Part shown: piece by piece, positions 15,847-23,240 of the stretch
Numbering within the stretch: the stretch's first letter is position 1
Layout of the letters: every line of letters begins with the position of its first letter
Source: an uncultured Oscillospiraceae bacterium
GTDB lineage: Bacteria; Bacillota; Clostridia; Oscillospirales; Acutalibacteraceae
Reading direction: 5' to 3'
DNA: 23,240 nt
Assembly (NCBI GenBank): GCA_900553255.1
Contig: USCI01000038.1
Coordinates: 1 to 23,240, forward strand
Made by a program: the position numbers and the translations under genes
Notes under the pieces: model-generated
Seen by the model: only the letters and a program-made list of their open reading frames with translations
What the model was told of the DNA's origin: nothing
The model's database searches: none

Positions 15847-16750
15847 GCGCGCCCGCACGGCGCCCGGGGAGCTGGTGGCGGAGGAAAACCGCCGCTACCG
15901 CGAGGATCTCGAGGCGCTGGCCGCCTTTCTGGCGGAAAGCGACGACGGCCGGCGGCTGACCATGCTGTCGGGGCCGTCCTCGTCGGGCAAGACCACCACC
16001 GCGCTGCTGCTGCGGGACAGCCTGCGCGCGAGAGGGCTGGACGCCCACGTGGTGTCGCTCGACAATTTTTACCGCGGGCGCTGCTGCGCGCCGCAGCTCG
16101 AAAACGGCGAATACGACTACGAGGCGCTCGAGGCGCTCAACCTCGAGCAGCTGCATCAATGCATGAAGGAGCTGCTGCAGGACGGCTTCTCCCGGCTGCC
16201 GCGCTTCGACTTCGTGACCGGACGGCCCGCGCCGGAGCTGACCCCCCTGCAGCTCGAACGGGATTCGGTGGTGATTTTCGAGGGGATCCACGCGCTCAAC
16301 CCGGTGTTCGAGCAGCATCTGCCGCGCGAGCATATGTACAAGGTGTTTGTCAACACGCTGACCCCGATTTACAGCGGCGACGAAAAATGGGTGCGCCGGC
16401 GCGACCTGCGGCTGGTGCGGCGCCTGCTGCGGGATGAGCGGTTCCGCAGCAGCTCGTTTGAAAACACGCTGAACATGTGGCGGCAGGTGGTGCGGGGCGA
16501 AAACCTGTACCTGTTCCCGTATGTCGATACGGTGGACTGGATCATCGACACCACCCATGCGTATGAGCCGTGCCTGTTTGCCGGTGCGCTGCTGCCGCAG
16601 CTGCATACGGTGGCGGACGACCACCCGGACAGCGAGCTGGTGCACCATCTCGAGCGGGTGCTGGATGCCTTCACGCGGCTGCCGGACGCGCTGGTGCCGG
16701 CGGACAGCCTGCTGCGGGAGTTCCTCGGCGGCGGCATCTATGCCGGATAA
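15797..16750 (+). CDS. Uridine-kinase-like nucleoside kinase
   Basis: The 317-residue protein is a P-loop kinase of the uridine kinase/phosphoribulokinase family. The Walker A motif GPSSSGKTT (59-67), SLDNFYRG (87-94) with the catalytic Asp, FDFVTGRP and IFEGIHALNP are present. It is longer than classical Udk (about 210 residues), with an N-terminal lead of about 50 residues and an extended C-terminal part. AGGTGAAGG (15782-15790) supports the ATG at 15797, which lies inside hemZ, giving a 50-base overlap in a different frame. Substrate could be uridine/cytidine or another small hydroxyl compound. Confidence 0.88.
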   Translation: MKNTAQKRILQLAQINERARTAPGELVAEENRRYREDLEALAAFLAESDDGRRLTMLSGPSSSGKTTTALLLRDSLRARGLDAHVVSLDNFYRGRCCAPQLENGEYDYEALEALNLEQLHQCMKELLQDGFSRLPRFDFVTGRPAPELTPLQLERDSVVIFEGIHALNPVFEQHLPREHMYKVFVNTLTPIYSGDEKWVRRRDLRLVRRLLRDERFRSSSFENTLNMWRQVVRGENLYLFPYVDTVDWIIDTTHAYEPCLFAGALLPQLHTVADDHPDSELVHHLERVLDAFTRLPDALVPADSLLREFLGGGIYAG

Positions 16751-16909
16751 ACCGGCTTTTGCGCCCGCGTCTGTCCGGAAAAGCCGCTCCCACATGCCTG
16801 GATGAGCGGGAGGGGTACGGCGCGGCGCCCGGCCCGGGAGAAAAGCGCAGCGGCGCGACAGCCTGTACCGGCCTGGGGGCCTTCGTTTGTTTCCGCTTTT
16901 ATCCTATGG

Positions 16910-16938
16910 TTGAATTTACCGGGAAAAAGGAGTATACT
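16910..16938 (+). promoter_or_regulatory. Promoter of the zinc-ribbon gene
   Basis: TTGAAT (16910-16915), 17 bp and TATACT (16933-16938) lie about 83 bp before the start codon. The rest of the 270-bp gap after the kinase gene is GC-rich, and I see no other gene or clear terminator in it. Confidence 0.75.
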
Positions 16939-17020
16939 AAGGGTGGCAAGGCCGAAAGGCGTTCCAAACCGGGTACGGCGGGCGTACCGCCCGCTGCGGC
17001 AGGAAAGGGAGGAAGAGAGT

Positions 17021-17383
17021 ATGGCAAGCTTTGAAGAGGTTTTGTATAAAGCGAAGGAGATGGCGGAGGCCGCCGGCAAGAAAACGGCGGATTTCGTGGA
17101 GGTCACCCGCCTGAAAATGAATGCGGCGGAGATCGAAAAGGACATTGCCGTGACCTTTGAGGGCCTCGGCCGCCTGATCTACGACGGCCGCAAGGATGAG
17201 CAGGACGTCTCCTCGATGGTGGACGAATGCATCCTCAAGGTGGATGAGCTGCAGACCAGGCTCGACGAGGTCCGCAATAAGATCTACGAGTACCAGAAGG
17301 CGGTGCGCTGCCAAAAATGCGGCACCGTCAACACCGACGATTCGGCGTACTGCAAGCGCTGCGGCGCGCGCATCGGCGAATAA
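17021..17383 (+). CDS. Small protein with coiled-coil-like region and C-terminal zinc ribbon
   Basis: The 120-residue protein has a long helical, charged N-terminal part (residues 5-95, with heptad-like stretches around 65-95). It ends in a zinc ribbon with CQKC (Cys97, 100) and CKRC (Cys111, 114). There is no signal peptide or membrane segment. GGGAGGAAGAG (17008-17018) makes the ATG at 17021 the clear start; a longer in-frame reading from 16802 crosses the promoter and is rejected. It has its own promoter and terminator, so it is expressed alone. Function unknown; the shape suits a small adaptor or protein-interaction factor. Confidence 0.85.
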   Translation: MASFEEVLYKAKEMAEAAGKKTADFVEVTRLKMNAAEIEKDIAVTFEGLGRLIYDGRKDEQDVSSMVDECILKVDELQTRLDEVRNKIYEYQKAVRCQKCGTVNTDDSAYCKRCGARIGE

Positions 17384-17398
17384 CCGCCCGGCGCACAA

Positions 17399-17438
17399 CA
17401 TAGGGGCAAACCTGCGGGTTGGCCCCTATGCTTTTATT
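17399..17438 (+). terminator. Terminator after the zinc-ribbon gene
   Basis: CATAGGGGC (17399-17407) pairs with GCCCCTATG (17422-17430), extended past one mismatch by AACC/GGTT around a TGCG loop. CTTTTATT follows. Confidence 0.88.
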
Positions 17439-17478
17439 ATGGCGGCGCGCCGGGAGCGCTTCGAAAGGATGAATGCCC

Positions 17479-18318
17479 ATGAATATCCCGATGGAACAAT
17501 ACCGGCAGGCGGCGGACTATATCCGCGCGCGCCTGAACGGGCGGCCGGAGGAATGCCTGGTGCTCGGCTCCGGGCTGGGGCGCCTGGCCGGCGAGGTGGA
17601 GGACGCCGTGAAAATCCCCTACGCGGAGATCCCCGGCTTTCCCCGCTCGACGGTGGCTTCCCATGCCGGCATGCTCGTCTGCGGGAAGCTCTGCGGCCGT
17701 ACGGTGATCGTCATGGCCGGGCGGTTCCACTATTACGAGGGCTACGACATGGAGACGGCGGCCTTTTATGTGCGGGTGCTGCACCTGCTGGGGGTGCGCC
17801 GCCTGCTGCTGACCAACGCCGCCGGCGGGGTGAATCCCGCTTTCCGGGTGGGGGATTTCATGCTCATCACCGACCACATCAAGCTGTGCGCCGAAAGCCC
17901 GGCGCGCGGGGCGGAACAGCCGGAATTCGGCCCGCGCTTTTTCGACATGACCCGCACCTATACGCCGGCGCTGCAGGCGCTCGCACGGGGGTGTGCGCAG
18001 CAAATCGGGCAGCCGCTGCGCGAGGGGGTCTATTTCTTCATGGCCGGCCCCCAGTTTGAGACGCCGGCGGAGATCCGCGCCGTCCGCCTGCTCGGCGGGG
18101 ACGCGGTCGGCATGTCCACCGTGCCGGAGGCGATTGCCGCCGCGCAGTGCGGGATGGAGGTGCTCGGCATCTCCTGCATCACCAACCCGGCCGCGGGCAT
18201 GGTGCCGCAGGCGACGGTGAGCGACGACGAGGTGACGGTCAACGCCGCACAGGCGTCGGGGCGGTTCATCCGCCTGATGAAGGCGATCCTTGAGGCGATG
18301 GGAAGGGAGTGCGCATAA
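17479..18318 (+). CDS. punA: Purine nucleoside phosphorylase, trimeric 6-oxopurine type
   Basis: The 279-residue protein splits purine nucleosides with phosphate to base and ribose 1-phosphate. GSGLG (30-34), GRFHYYEG (81-88), TNAAGG (112-117), FETPAE (193-198, Glu194), VGMSTVPE (210-217) and ITNPAAG with Asn236 match the trimeric PNP family. The Asn marks preference for inosine/guanosine over adenosine. The usual LSHEEV motif reads VSDDEV (247-252), so the His that contacts the ribose 5'-hydroxyl is Asp249. ATG 17479 is preferred over 17473 because AAAGGA (17464-17469) is well spaced from it. It is followed at once by an MTA/SAH deaminase, whose 6-oxopurine products it may cleave. Confidence 0.93.
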   Translation: MNIPMEQYRQAADYIRARLNGRPEECLVLGSGLGRLAGEVEDAVKIPYAEIPGFPRSTVASHAGMLVCGKLCGRTVIVMAGRFHYYEGYDMETAAFYVRVLHLLGVRRLLLTNAAGGVNPAFRVGDFMLITDHIKLCAESPARGAEQPEFGPRFFDMTRTYTPALQALARGCAQQIGQPLREGVYFFMAGPQFETPAEIRAVRLLGGDAVGMSTVPEAIAAAQCGMEVLGISCITNPAAGMVPQATVSDDEVTVNAAQASGRFIRLMKAILEAMGRECA

Positions 18319-18320
18319 CC

Positions 18321-19613
18321 ATGCTGTTTCGGCATATTGACGCCCTGCGGGCGGACGGCACGCTGCTGCCGGAGGTGTTCGTCGGGGTGCGGGATAAGCG
18401 GATTGCTTATATCGGAAGCGAAGAGCCGGCGGGGGACTGGGGCGAAGCGGTGGACGGCGCCGATTACCTGATGATCCCCGGCCTTATCAACAGCCACACC
18501 CACGTGGCGATGACCCTCATGCGCGGCTACGGCGACGACATGCCGCTCGACCGCTGGCTCAACGACCGGATTTTCCCGTTTGAGGATAAGCTGACCGGCG
18601 AGGACGTGTACTGGGGCAGCCTGCTCGGCATCGCCGAGATGCTCAGCAGCGGCACCACCTCGTTTTCGGATATGTACTATTTCTGCGACCGGGTGGCGCA
18701 GGCGGTGCGCGAGAGCGGCATCAAGGCGAACATCGGCCGCGGCATCAGCTGCTTTGACCCGGATAAGCGGTTTGCCGACCTGCCGGCGTACCGGGAGCTG
18801 GCGGAGCTGCTCGGAAGCGTGCACGGGGAGGACGACGGCCGCATCCTCATCGACGTCGCCCCCCATTCGGAATACACCACCCGGCCGGATATCCTGGCGG
18901 ATACGGCGCAGCTCGCCGCGGATTACCGCGCCCGCATGCAGGTGCACGTCTCCGAGACCCGCAAGGAGCATCTCGAATGCGTGGAGCGGCACGGGATGAC
19001 CCCGGCGCAGGTGCTCGAAAAGGTCGGCGTGCTCGACCAGCCGGTGACCGCGGCGCACTGTGTGTGGCTGAGCGAGGCGGATATGGCGCGGTTTGCCGCC
19101 CACGGCGTGACGGCGGCGCACTGCCCGAAGAGCAACCTCAAGCTCGCCAGCGGCATCGCCCAGGTGGAAAAGATGCAGCGCATGGGCCTGCGCGTGGCGC
19201 TCGGCACCGATTCGGCGGCGAGCAACAACGCGCTCGACATGCTCGAGGAGATGCGCACCGCGGCGCTCATCGCCAAGGGGGTGTCGCTCGATCCCTGCGC
19301 GCTGCCCGCCGGCCGGGTGCTGTACATGGCCACCCGCGAGGGGGCGCTCGCTCAGGGGCGTGAGGACTGCGGCGACATCGCCGAGGGCATGCGGGCGGAT
19401 CTCGTGCTGCTGCGCCGGGACAGCACCCGGATGACCCCCTGCTGCCACAGCGCGCTGTCCAACCTGCTGTACGCGGCGCAGTCCGCGGATGTGGCGATGA
19501 CGATGGCGGACGGCCGGGTGCTGTACCGCGACGGGGCGTTCCCGACCCTCGACATCGAGCGCATCCGGTGGGAGACAAACCGCTGCGTGGCCCAGCTGCT
19601 GAAAAGGACGTGA
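18321..19613 (+). CDS. mtaD: 5'-Methylthioadenosine/S-adenosylhomocysteine deaminase
   Basis: The 430-residue protein is an amidohydrolase of the MtaD/TrzA group that deaminates MTA, SAH and sometimes adenosine to the inosine forms. Metal and catalytic residues are visible: HTH (59-61) in NSHTHVAMTLMRG, His209 and Glu212 in VHVSET, His246 in AAHCVW and Asp297 in LGTDSAASNN. The ATG at 18321 has GGAAGGGAG (18301-18309) upstream; a GTG at 18309 would overlap the end of the phosphorylase gene and lacks a ribosome site. The gene is coupled to the phosphorylase, pointing to joint recycling of S-adenosylmethionine by-products. Confidence 0.93.
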   Translation: MLFRHIDALRADGTLLPEVFVGVRDKRIAYIGSEEPAGDWGEAVDGADYLMIPGLINSHTHVAMTLMRGYGDDMPLDRWLNDRIFPFEDKLTGEDVYWGSLLGIAEMLSSGTTSFSDMYYFCDRVAQAVRESGIKANIGRGISCFDPDKRFADLPAYRELAELLGSVHGEDDGRILIDVAPHSEYTTRPDILADTAQLAADYRARMQVHVSETRKEHLECVERHGMTPAQVLEKVGVLDQPVTAAHCVWLSEADMARFAAHGVTAAHCPKSNLKLASGIAQVEKMQRMGLRVALGTDSAASNNALDMLEEMRTAALIAKGVSLDPCALPAGRVLYMATREGALAQGREDCGDIAEGMRADLVLLRRDSTRMTPCCHSALSNLLYAAQSADVAMTMADGRVLYRDGAFPTLDIERIRWETNRCVAQLLKRT

Positions 19614-19618
19614 ATCGT

Positions 19619-21349
19619 TTGGCCGAACGCAAAAAACAAAGCTTTCTGCAGGGTGCGCTGATTTTGTCGCTTGCCGCGGTGCTCACCAAGGTGATCGGCG
19701 CCCTGTTTTTCAAAATACCGCTGAAAAACCTCAATTCCACTGCCTACGGCTATTTTGAAGCCACCTATAACGTGTATGTGCCGATTTATACCGTCTGCAC
19801 GGCCGGCTTCCCGACGGCGGTGTCCCGCATGGTGTCCGAGAGCATCGCGCTCGGGCGCTACCGGGACGTGAAGACCATCTTCCGGGTCGCGTTCCGGGTG
19901 TTCCTGGTCACCGGCCTGGTCGGTACCCTGCTGATGCTCGGCATGGCGTCTTTCTATCCGGAGTTTGTCAATCTGCCGAATACCCGGCTGACCATGATCG
20001 TGATGGCGCCGGCGATCCTGTTCTGCTGCCTCGTTTCCGCCTACCGCGGCGTCTACGAGGGCTCCCGCAACATGACCCCGACGGCGATTTCCCAGATCGT
20101 GGAGGCGGTGGGCAAGCTGCTGTTCGGGCTGAGCCTGGCGGCCGGCGCGCTGCAGTACGGGCAGAGCCGGTTTGCCGCCGGGCTGCCGGTGTACGGCCGG
20201 ATGGCCGAATCGGCCGAGCAGGCGGTGGAATTCAGCCTGCCGTATGTGGCGGCCGGCGCGATGGTCGGCGTGACGGCCGGTTCCTTTTTCGCGCTGCTGT
20301 ACATCATGATCCGCTACCGTGCCCGCGGGATGGGCTTCACCCGGGCGGAGCTCGGCGGCGCGCCGCCTTCGCCCTCCGCACGGCGGATGTTCCGCAGCCT
20401 GCTGCGGGTGGCGATCCCGGTCGCGCTCGGGACGCTGGCCACCCAGCTGACGAATATGATCGACGTGGTGTCGCTGCAGAAATGCCTGGCGGTCGTCATG
20501 GAGCGCAGCGGCGACATCGTGGAGGGGCTGTACGCCGCCCAGATCGCGGCCGACGGCACCACCGACGTGCTGGGCTTCCTGACCGGCAACCGCGGCGCGG
20601 TCATCACCTTTACCAACCTCGTGCCCAACGTCACCCTCACCTTCGGCATCAGTGCGCTGCCGCTGATCACCTCGGCGTGGGCGCTGCGGGATAAGCGCAA
20701 GCTCAAATCCACCGTGTCGCTGGTGCTGCGGATCACCATGCTGGTCGCGGCTCCCTGCGGCATCGGCATGGCGGTGCTCGCGCGGCCGATCCTGCGCATG
20801 GTCTATGACGACGTGACCGCGCAGGTCGCCGGCCCGATGCTCGAGGTGATGGGCATCGCGGTGATCTTCATCTGCCTGGTGGCGCCGATCAACGCCATGC
20901 TTCAGGCGGTCGGCCGCGCCGATATCCCCGCGAAGATCGTGCTCGTCGGCGGGGCGGTCAAGCTGGTGCTCAACATCACGCTGGTGCTCAACCCCTACAT
21001 CAACATCATGGGCTCGGCGTACAGCACCCTCGCGTGCTACGTGGTGATGGTGGTGCTCAGCCTGATCGCGCTGCTCAGGGTGGTGCACGTGCGGCTGAAG
21101 TGGCGGGGGATCTTCCTCAAACCGCTGGTCTCCGGCCTGCTGTGCGGCGCGGCGGCGTGGGCGGCCAACGGCCTGCTCGCGCGCATCCTGCCGGGTACGG
21201 CGGCCACCATCCTGGCCATCCTGATCGCCGCCGTGGTTTATGTGCTTTTGCTGCTTCTGCTCGGGGCGTTTACCCGCGAAGATATTTTAATGCTGCCCAA
21301 GGGACAAAAAATTGCACAAACACTTGAAAAACGCGGCTGGATAGGGTAA
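19619..21349 (+). CDS. SpoVB/YabM-like polysaccharide flippase (MOP superfamily)
   Basis: The roughly 576-residue membrane protein has about 14 hydrophobic segments starting right after a basic N-terminus (AERKKQSFLQGALILSLAAV). It shows SpoVB/MurJ-type features such as GLPTAVSR-like GFPTAVSRMV and YRGVYEGSRNMTPTAISQIVE. Such proteins flip lipid-linked cell-wall or spore-cortex precursors. The most likely start is a TTG at 19619, ten bases after AAAAGGA and five after the mtaD stop; a GTG at 19610 is possible, and the longer frame from 19568 lies inside mtaD. The order flippase, mazG, HU, rqcP recalls Bacillus yabM-yabN-yabO, so a YabM equivalent is the closest guess. Confidence 0.88.
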   Translation: MAERKKQSFLQGALILSLAAVLTKVIGALFFKIPLKNLNSTAYGYFEATYNVYVPIYTVCTAGFPTAVSRMVSESIALGRYRDVKTIFRVAFRVFLVTGLVGTLLMLGMASFYPEFVNLPNTRLTMIVMAPAILFCCLVSAYRGVYEGSRNMTPTAISQIVEAVGKLLFGLSLAAGALQYGQSRFAAGLPVYGRMAESAEQAVEFSLPYVAAGAMVGVTAGSFFALLYIMIRYRARGMGFTRAELGGAPPSPSARRMFRSLLRVAIPVALGTLATQLTNMIDVVSLQKCLAVVMERSGDIVEGLYAAQIAADGTTDVLGFLTGNRGAVITFTNLVPNVTLTFGISALPLITSAWALRDKRKLKSTVSLVLRITMLVAAPCGIGMAVLARPILRMVYDDVTAQVAGPMLEVMGIAVIFICLVAPINAMLQAVGRADIPAKIVLVGGAVKLVLNITLVLNPYINIMGSAYSTLACYVVMVVLSLIALLRVVHVRLKWRGIFLKPLVSGLLCGAAAWAANGLLARILPGTAATILAILIAAVVYVLLLLLLGAFTREDILMLPKGQKIAQTLEKRGWIG

Positions 21350-21352
21350 TAT
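21324..21352 (+). promoter_or_regulatory. Candidate promoter of mazG
   Basis: TTGAAA (21324-21329), 17 bp and TAATAT (21347-21352) straddle the end of the flippase gene, 43 bp before mazG. The -35 lies in coding sequence. Confidence 0.55.
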
Positions 21353-21394
21353 ATAAGCAGTTTTCAAAAATCCGCCGCTTTTTGAGGGTTTCAG

Positions 21395-22204
21395 ATGGCT
21401 GTTTCGTTTGAATTTAAGGAAAAATACACAATAAGTGATCTGCTCGAGATCATGCGCCTGCTGCGCACCCCCGAGGGGTGCCCGTGGGACCGGGAGCAGA
21501 CCCACGAGAGCATCCGGTCGAATCTGCTGGAGGAAACCCACGAGGCGCTCGAAGCCATCGACCGCGGGGATATGCCGCTGCTGCAGGAGGAGCTCGGCGA
21601 CGTGCTGCTTCAGGTGGTGTTTCACGCGCAGATGGAACAGGAAAAAGGCTCGTTTACGTTTGACGACGTGGTGGACGGCATCTGCAAAAAGCTGGTGGTG
21701 CGGCATCCCCATGTTTTCGGCGGCGTGACGGCGGACGACGCCGGCCAGGTGCTCAAGAACTGGGACGCCATCAAGCGCGAGACCAAGGGCGGCAAGACCC
21801 AGGCCGACATGCTGCGCGCCGTCCCGCGCGCGCTGCCTGCGCTGATGCGGGCGGGAAAGGTGCAGAACCGCGCCCGCCGGGTCGGGTTTGACTGGCCGGA
21901 CGTGTCCGGCGCGCTGCAGGCGCTCGACAGCGAGACCGCGGAACTCAAGCAGGCGATCGCTTCCGGCGATGCCGCCGCGATGGAGGAGGAGCTCGGGGAC
22001 CTGCTGTTTTCGGCGGTCAACGTCTCCCGCTTTATCGACACCGACGCGGAGCAGGCGCTCACCGGCGCGACGGACAAGTTTATCCGCCGCTTCACCGTGG
22101 TCGAACAGCTCGCCGCCGAACGCGGGGTGGATATGACTTCCGCTTCGCTCGAGCAGCTCGACCGGCTGTGGGAGGAGGCCAAAGGGCGCCCTCCCGCAGA
22201 ATAA
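21395..22204 (+). CDS. mazG: Nucleoside triphosphate pyrophosphohydrolase MazG
   Basis: The 269-residue protein has two tandem MazG domains. The first carries the metal-binding EETHE (46-50) and EELGD (65-69); the second has SETAEL and EEELGDLLFS near residues 180-205. GCPWDREQTHESI and RHPHVFGG are hallmark stretches. It hydrolyses NTPs and dNTPs to monophosphate and pyrophosphate, removing aberrant nucleotides and possibly affecting (p)ppGpp levels, as in E. coli. Bacillus YabN carries an extra N-terminal tetrapyrrole-methylase domain, which is absent here. GAGGG (21384-21388) precedes the ATG. Confidence 0.95.
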   Translation: MAVSFEFKEKYTISDLLEIMRLLRTPEGCPWDREQTHESIRSNLLEETHEALEAIDRGDMPLLQEELGDVLLQVVFHAQMEQEKGSFTFDDVVDGICKKLVVRHPHVFGGVTADDAGQVLKNWDAIKRETKGGKTQADMLRAVPRALPALMRAGKVQNRARRVGFDWPDVSGALQALDSETAELKQAIASGDAAAMEEELGDLLFSAVNVSRFIDTDAEQALTGATDKFIRRFTVVEQLAAERGVDMTSASLEQLDRLWEEAKGRPPAE

Positions 22205-22282
22205 GACCCGCCGGGAGCGGATCCAACTTACCCATGCGCGGTATTACCCGCTGGTGATAAAATTTTAGGAGGTACAAAGCAA

Positions 22283-22558
22283 ATGAACAAGGTTGAACTG
22301 ATTGCTGCCGTGGCTGAGAAGGCCGGACTGTCCAAGAAGGATTCCGACAAGGCTGTCGCCGCTGTCCTGGAGTCGATTGTCGACGCGCTCGCGTCCGGCG
22401 ACAAGGTCCAGCTCGTTGGCTTCGGCACTTTTGAGGTGCGTGCCCGTGAGGCGCGGACCGGCCGCAACCCCCGTACGAAGGAAACCATCCAGATCCCGGC
22501 TTCCAAGCAGCCGGTTTTCAAGGCGGGCAAGTCCTTTAAGGATGCCGTCTCGAAATAA
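22283..22558 (+). CDS. hup: DNA-binding protein HU
   Basis: The 91-residue protein is a full-length bacterial histone-like protein that bends and compacts DNA as a dimer. The family signature GFGTFEVRAREARTGRNP, which includes the start of the DNA-binding arm, is at about residues 46-63. The start has a perfect AGGAGG (22267-22272) ten bases upstream, the strongest ribosome site in the window, fitting high expression. An imperfect palindrome, GCGCGGTATTACCCGC (22236-22251), lies just upstream and is of unknown meaning. A strong terminator follows. Confidence 0.97.
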   Translation: MNKVELIAAVAEKAGLSKKDSDKAVAAVLESIVDALASGDKVQLVGFGTFEVRAREARTGRNPRTKETIQIPASKQPVFKAGKSFKDAVSK

Positions 22559-22574
22559 GCGGTTCGTATCGTGG

Positions 22575-22605
22575 AAAAGCCGTCCGTTTGCGCGGGCGGC
22601 TTTTT
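22575..22605 (+). terminator. Terminator after HU
   Basis: AAAAGCCGTCCG (22575-22586) pairs with CGGGCGGCTTTT around a six-base loop, with one G-U pair, and ends in TTTTT (22601-22605). The 266 bp from here to the next gene are GC-rich, with small palindromes such as CCCGGC-AAA-GCCGGG (22729-22743); I see no gene or clear promoter in them. Confidence 0.9.
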
Positions 22606-22871
22606 GCTTGGGACGGGCAGGCTGCCGTCCGGCGGAAGGGCTGCAAAAGGGCTGACACACGGCCCGGCCGCGGGAATGCGCAGCAAGCCCGGATGTCCGG
22701 CTCCTGGACTGTATGGGGTGCAGCATGGCCCGGCAAAGCCGGGTGGCGGCGCATCGCACGGTCAGGGCCGTGTGCTTCCCGCCGGCGGCTTCCGCGGCCC
22801 GGCGGCTGTTTTCCCCGGCAGGCGCGCAGGACGGCGCCGCCGGACGATCCCTCCCGGAAAGGAATGTCGAT

Positions 22872-23114
22872 ATGCGTTTGGACAAGTATCTCAAGGTATC
22901 CCGCCTGATTAAGCGCCGCACGGTGGCCAACGACGCCTGCGACGCCGGCCGTGTGACGGTCAACGGCAAGCCCGCGCGCGCCTCCTACGAGGTGAAGGAG
23001 GGGGACGAGCTGGGCATCGCACTCGGCGCCCGCGAGGTGCGGGTGCGGGTGGTGTCGGTGCAGGAGACGGTGGCGAAGAACGACGCCGCGCTGCTGTACC
23101 AGGTGCTGGAATAA
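22872..23114 (+). CDS. rqcP: S4-domain RNA-binding protein RqcP (YabO family)
   Basis: The 80-residue protein is a single S4 RNA-binding domain: MRLDKYLKVSRLIKRRTVAND, then DAGRVTVNGKPARASYEVKEGD, with the short C-terminal tail of the YabO family. In Bacillus this protein works with RqcH on stalled 50S subunits to add alanine tails in ribosome quality control. GGAAAGGA (22856-22863) fixes the ATG at 22872; a longer reading from 22713 has no family-like sequence and is rejected. Its place after mazG and HU matches the known Firmicutes order. Confidence 0.93.
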   Translation: MRLDKYLKVSRLIKRRTVANDACDAGRVTVNGKPARASYEVKEGDELGIALGAREVRVRVVSVQETVAKNDAALLYQVLE

Positions 23115-23121
23115 GGGAACC

Positions 23122-23153
23122 AAGCCGCTGCGAAGAAAACTTCGCGGCGGCTT
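23122..23153. terminator. Long hairpin after rqcP, probable terminator
   Basis: AAGCCGC-T-GCGAAG (23122-23135) pairs with CTTCGC-G-GCGGCTT (23140-23153) over 14 positions, including one T-G pair, around an AAAA loop. No T-run follows on the plus strand (CTTCAGACTGTC), so efficiency is uncertain. Confidence 0.65.
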
Positions 23154-23240
23154 CAGACTGTCAAAAAAGTTGTTTCGCAAAAAACAGTGTACAAAACGTT
23201 TTCGCCGGCCTTTTTCGAAAAGGCCGCAGATTCCAAAGGC
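23154..23240. repeat. Second, inverted and partial copy of the interspersed repeat
   Basis: The reverse complement of about 23176-23235 resembles 8190-8260. Shared landmarks are a GCCTTTT..AAAAAGGC hairpin, then GGCGAAAAC, a TTTTTGT-like run and a T-rich tract. Here the hairpin is GGCCTTTTTCGAAAAGGCC (23209-23227). The copy is cut off by the window end, so its other palindromes cannot be seen. Confidence 0.65.

Noticed and set aside
16753..16788. Hairpin CGGCTTTT/AAAAGCCG after the uridine-kinase-like gene as a terminator
   Set aside because: The loop is long (about 18 bases) and no T-run follows, so it was not called.
16802..17020. N-terminal extension of the zinc-ribbon protein
   Set aside because: It runs through the TTGAAT/TATACT promoter, and a strong ribosome site marks the ATG at 17021.
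22713..22871. N-terminal extension of rqcP
   Set aside because: The family begins at MRLDKYL, which has its own ribosome site. The extension is non-conserved-looking GC-rich translation.

Overview
The window is GC-rich chromosomal DNA from an anaerobic, probably spore-forming Gram-positive bacterium. My best guess is a high-GC member of the Oscillospirales (Clostridium cluster IV) from a gut-type habitat. The reasons are purine-rich Shine-Dalgarno sites, sigma-A-type promoters, an oxygen-sensitive glycyl radical enzyme, HemZ, a bifunctional Rel with an RFKD motif, and the gene order SpoVB/YabM-like flippase, MazG, HU, RqcP/YabO, which recalls the Bacillus yabM-yabO region. No tRNA, rRNA or CRISPR array was seen.

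Region 1 (1-7450) is an accessory catabolic cluster. A ROK-family repressor on the minus strand faces a plus-strand operon of a glycyl-radical-enzyme activase, a glycyl radical enzyme (GRE), a sedoheptulokinase-like FGGY sugar kinase and a class I mannose-6-phosphate isomerase. Between them lies an AT-rich control region with a near-perfect promoter (TTGACA, 17 bp, TATAAT) and inverted repeats that could bind the repressor. The GRE has the catalytic Cys in a GCQEP motif, but its glycyl-radical loop reads RIHGT instead of the usual RVxGY. I cannot assign a substrate. The setting points to a radical reaction on a sugar, polyol or anhydrosugar, possibly phosphorylated, which makes this the best candidate for an undescribed pathway. 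A 48-codon remnant of a uroporphyrinogen-decarboxylase-family gene follows.

Region 2 (7450-9435) holds a GNAT acetyltransferase with a strong terminator, a roughly 300-bp mosaic of palindromes that looks like an interspersed repeat, and a family-8 glycosyltransferase on the minus strand with its own promoter.

Region 3 (9330-16750) is a housekeeping operon: recJ, rel, a glyoxalase-II-like hydrolase, hemZ and a uridine-kinase-like kinase, tightly packed or overlapping.

Region 4 (16900-19613) has a small zinc-ribbon protein with its own promoter and terminator, then purine nucleoside phosphorylase and MTA/SAH deaminase. The last two form a plausible salvage pair for S-adenosylmethionine by-products. 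Region 5 (19619-23114) is the flippase, MazG, HU and RqcP block. At the right edge a second, inverted and diverged copy of the interspersed repeat begins and runs out of the window.
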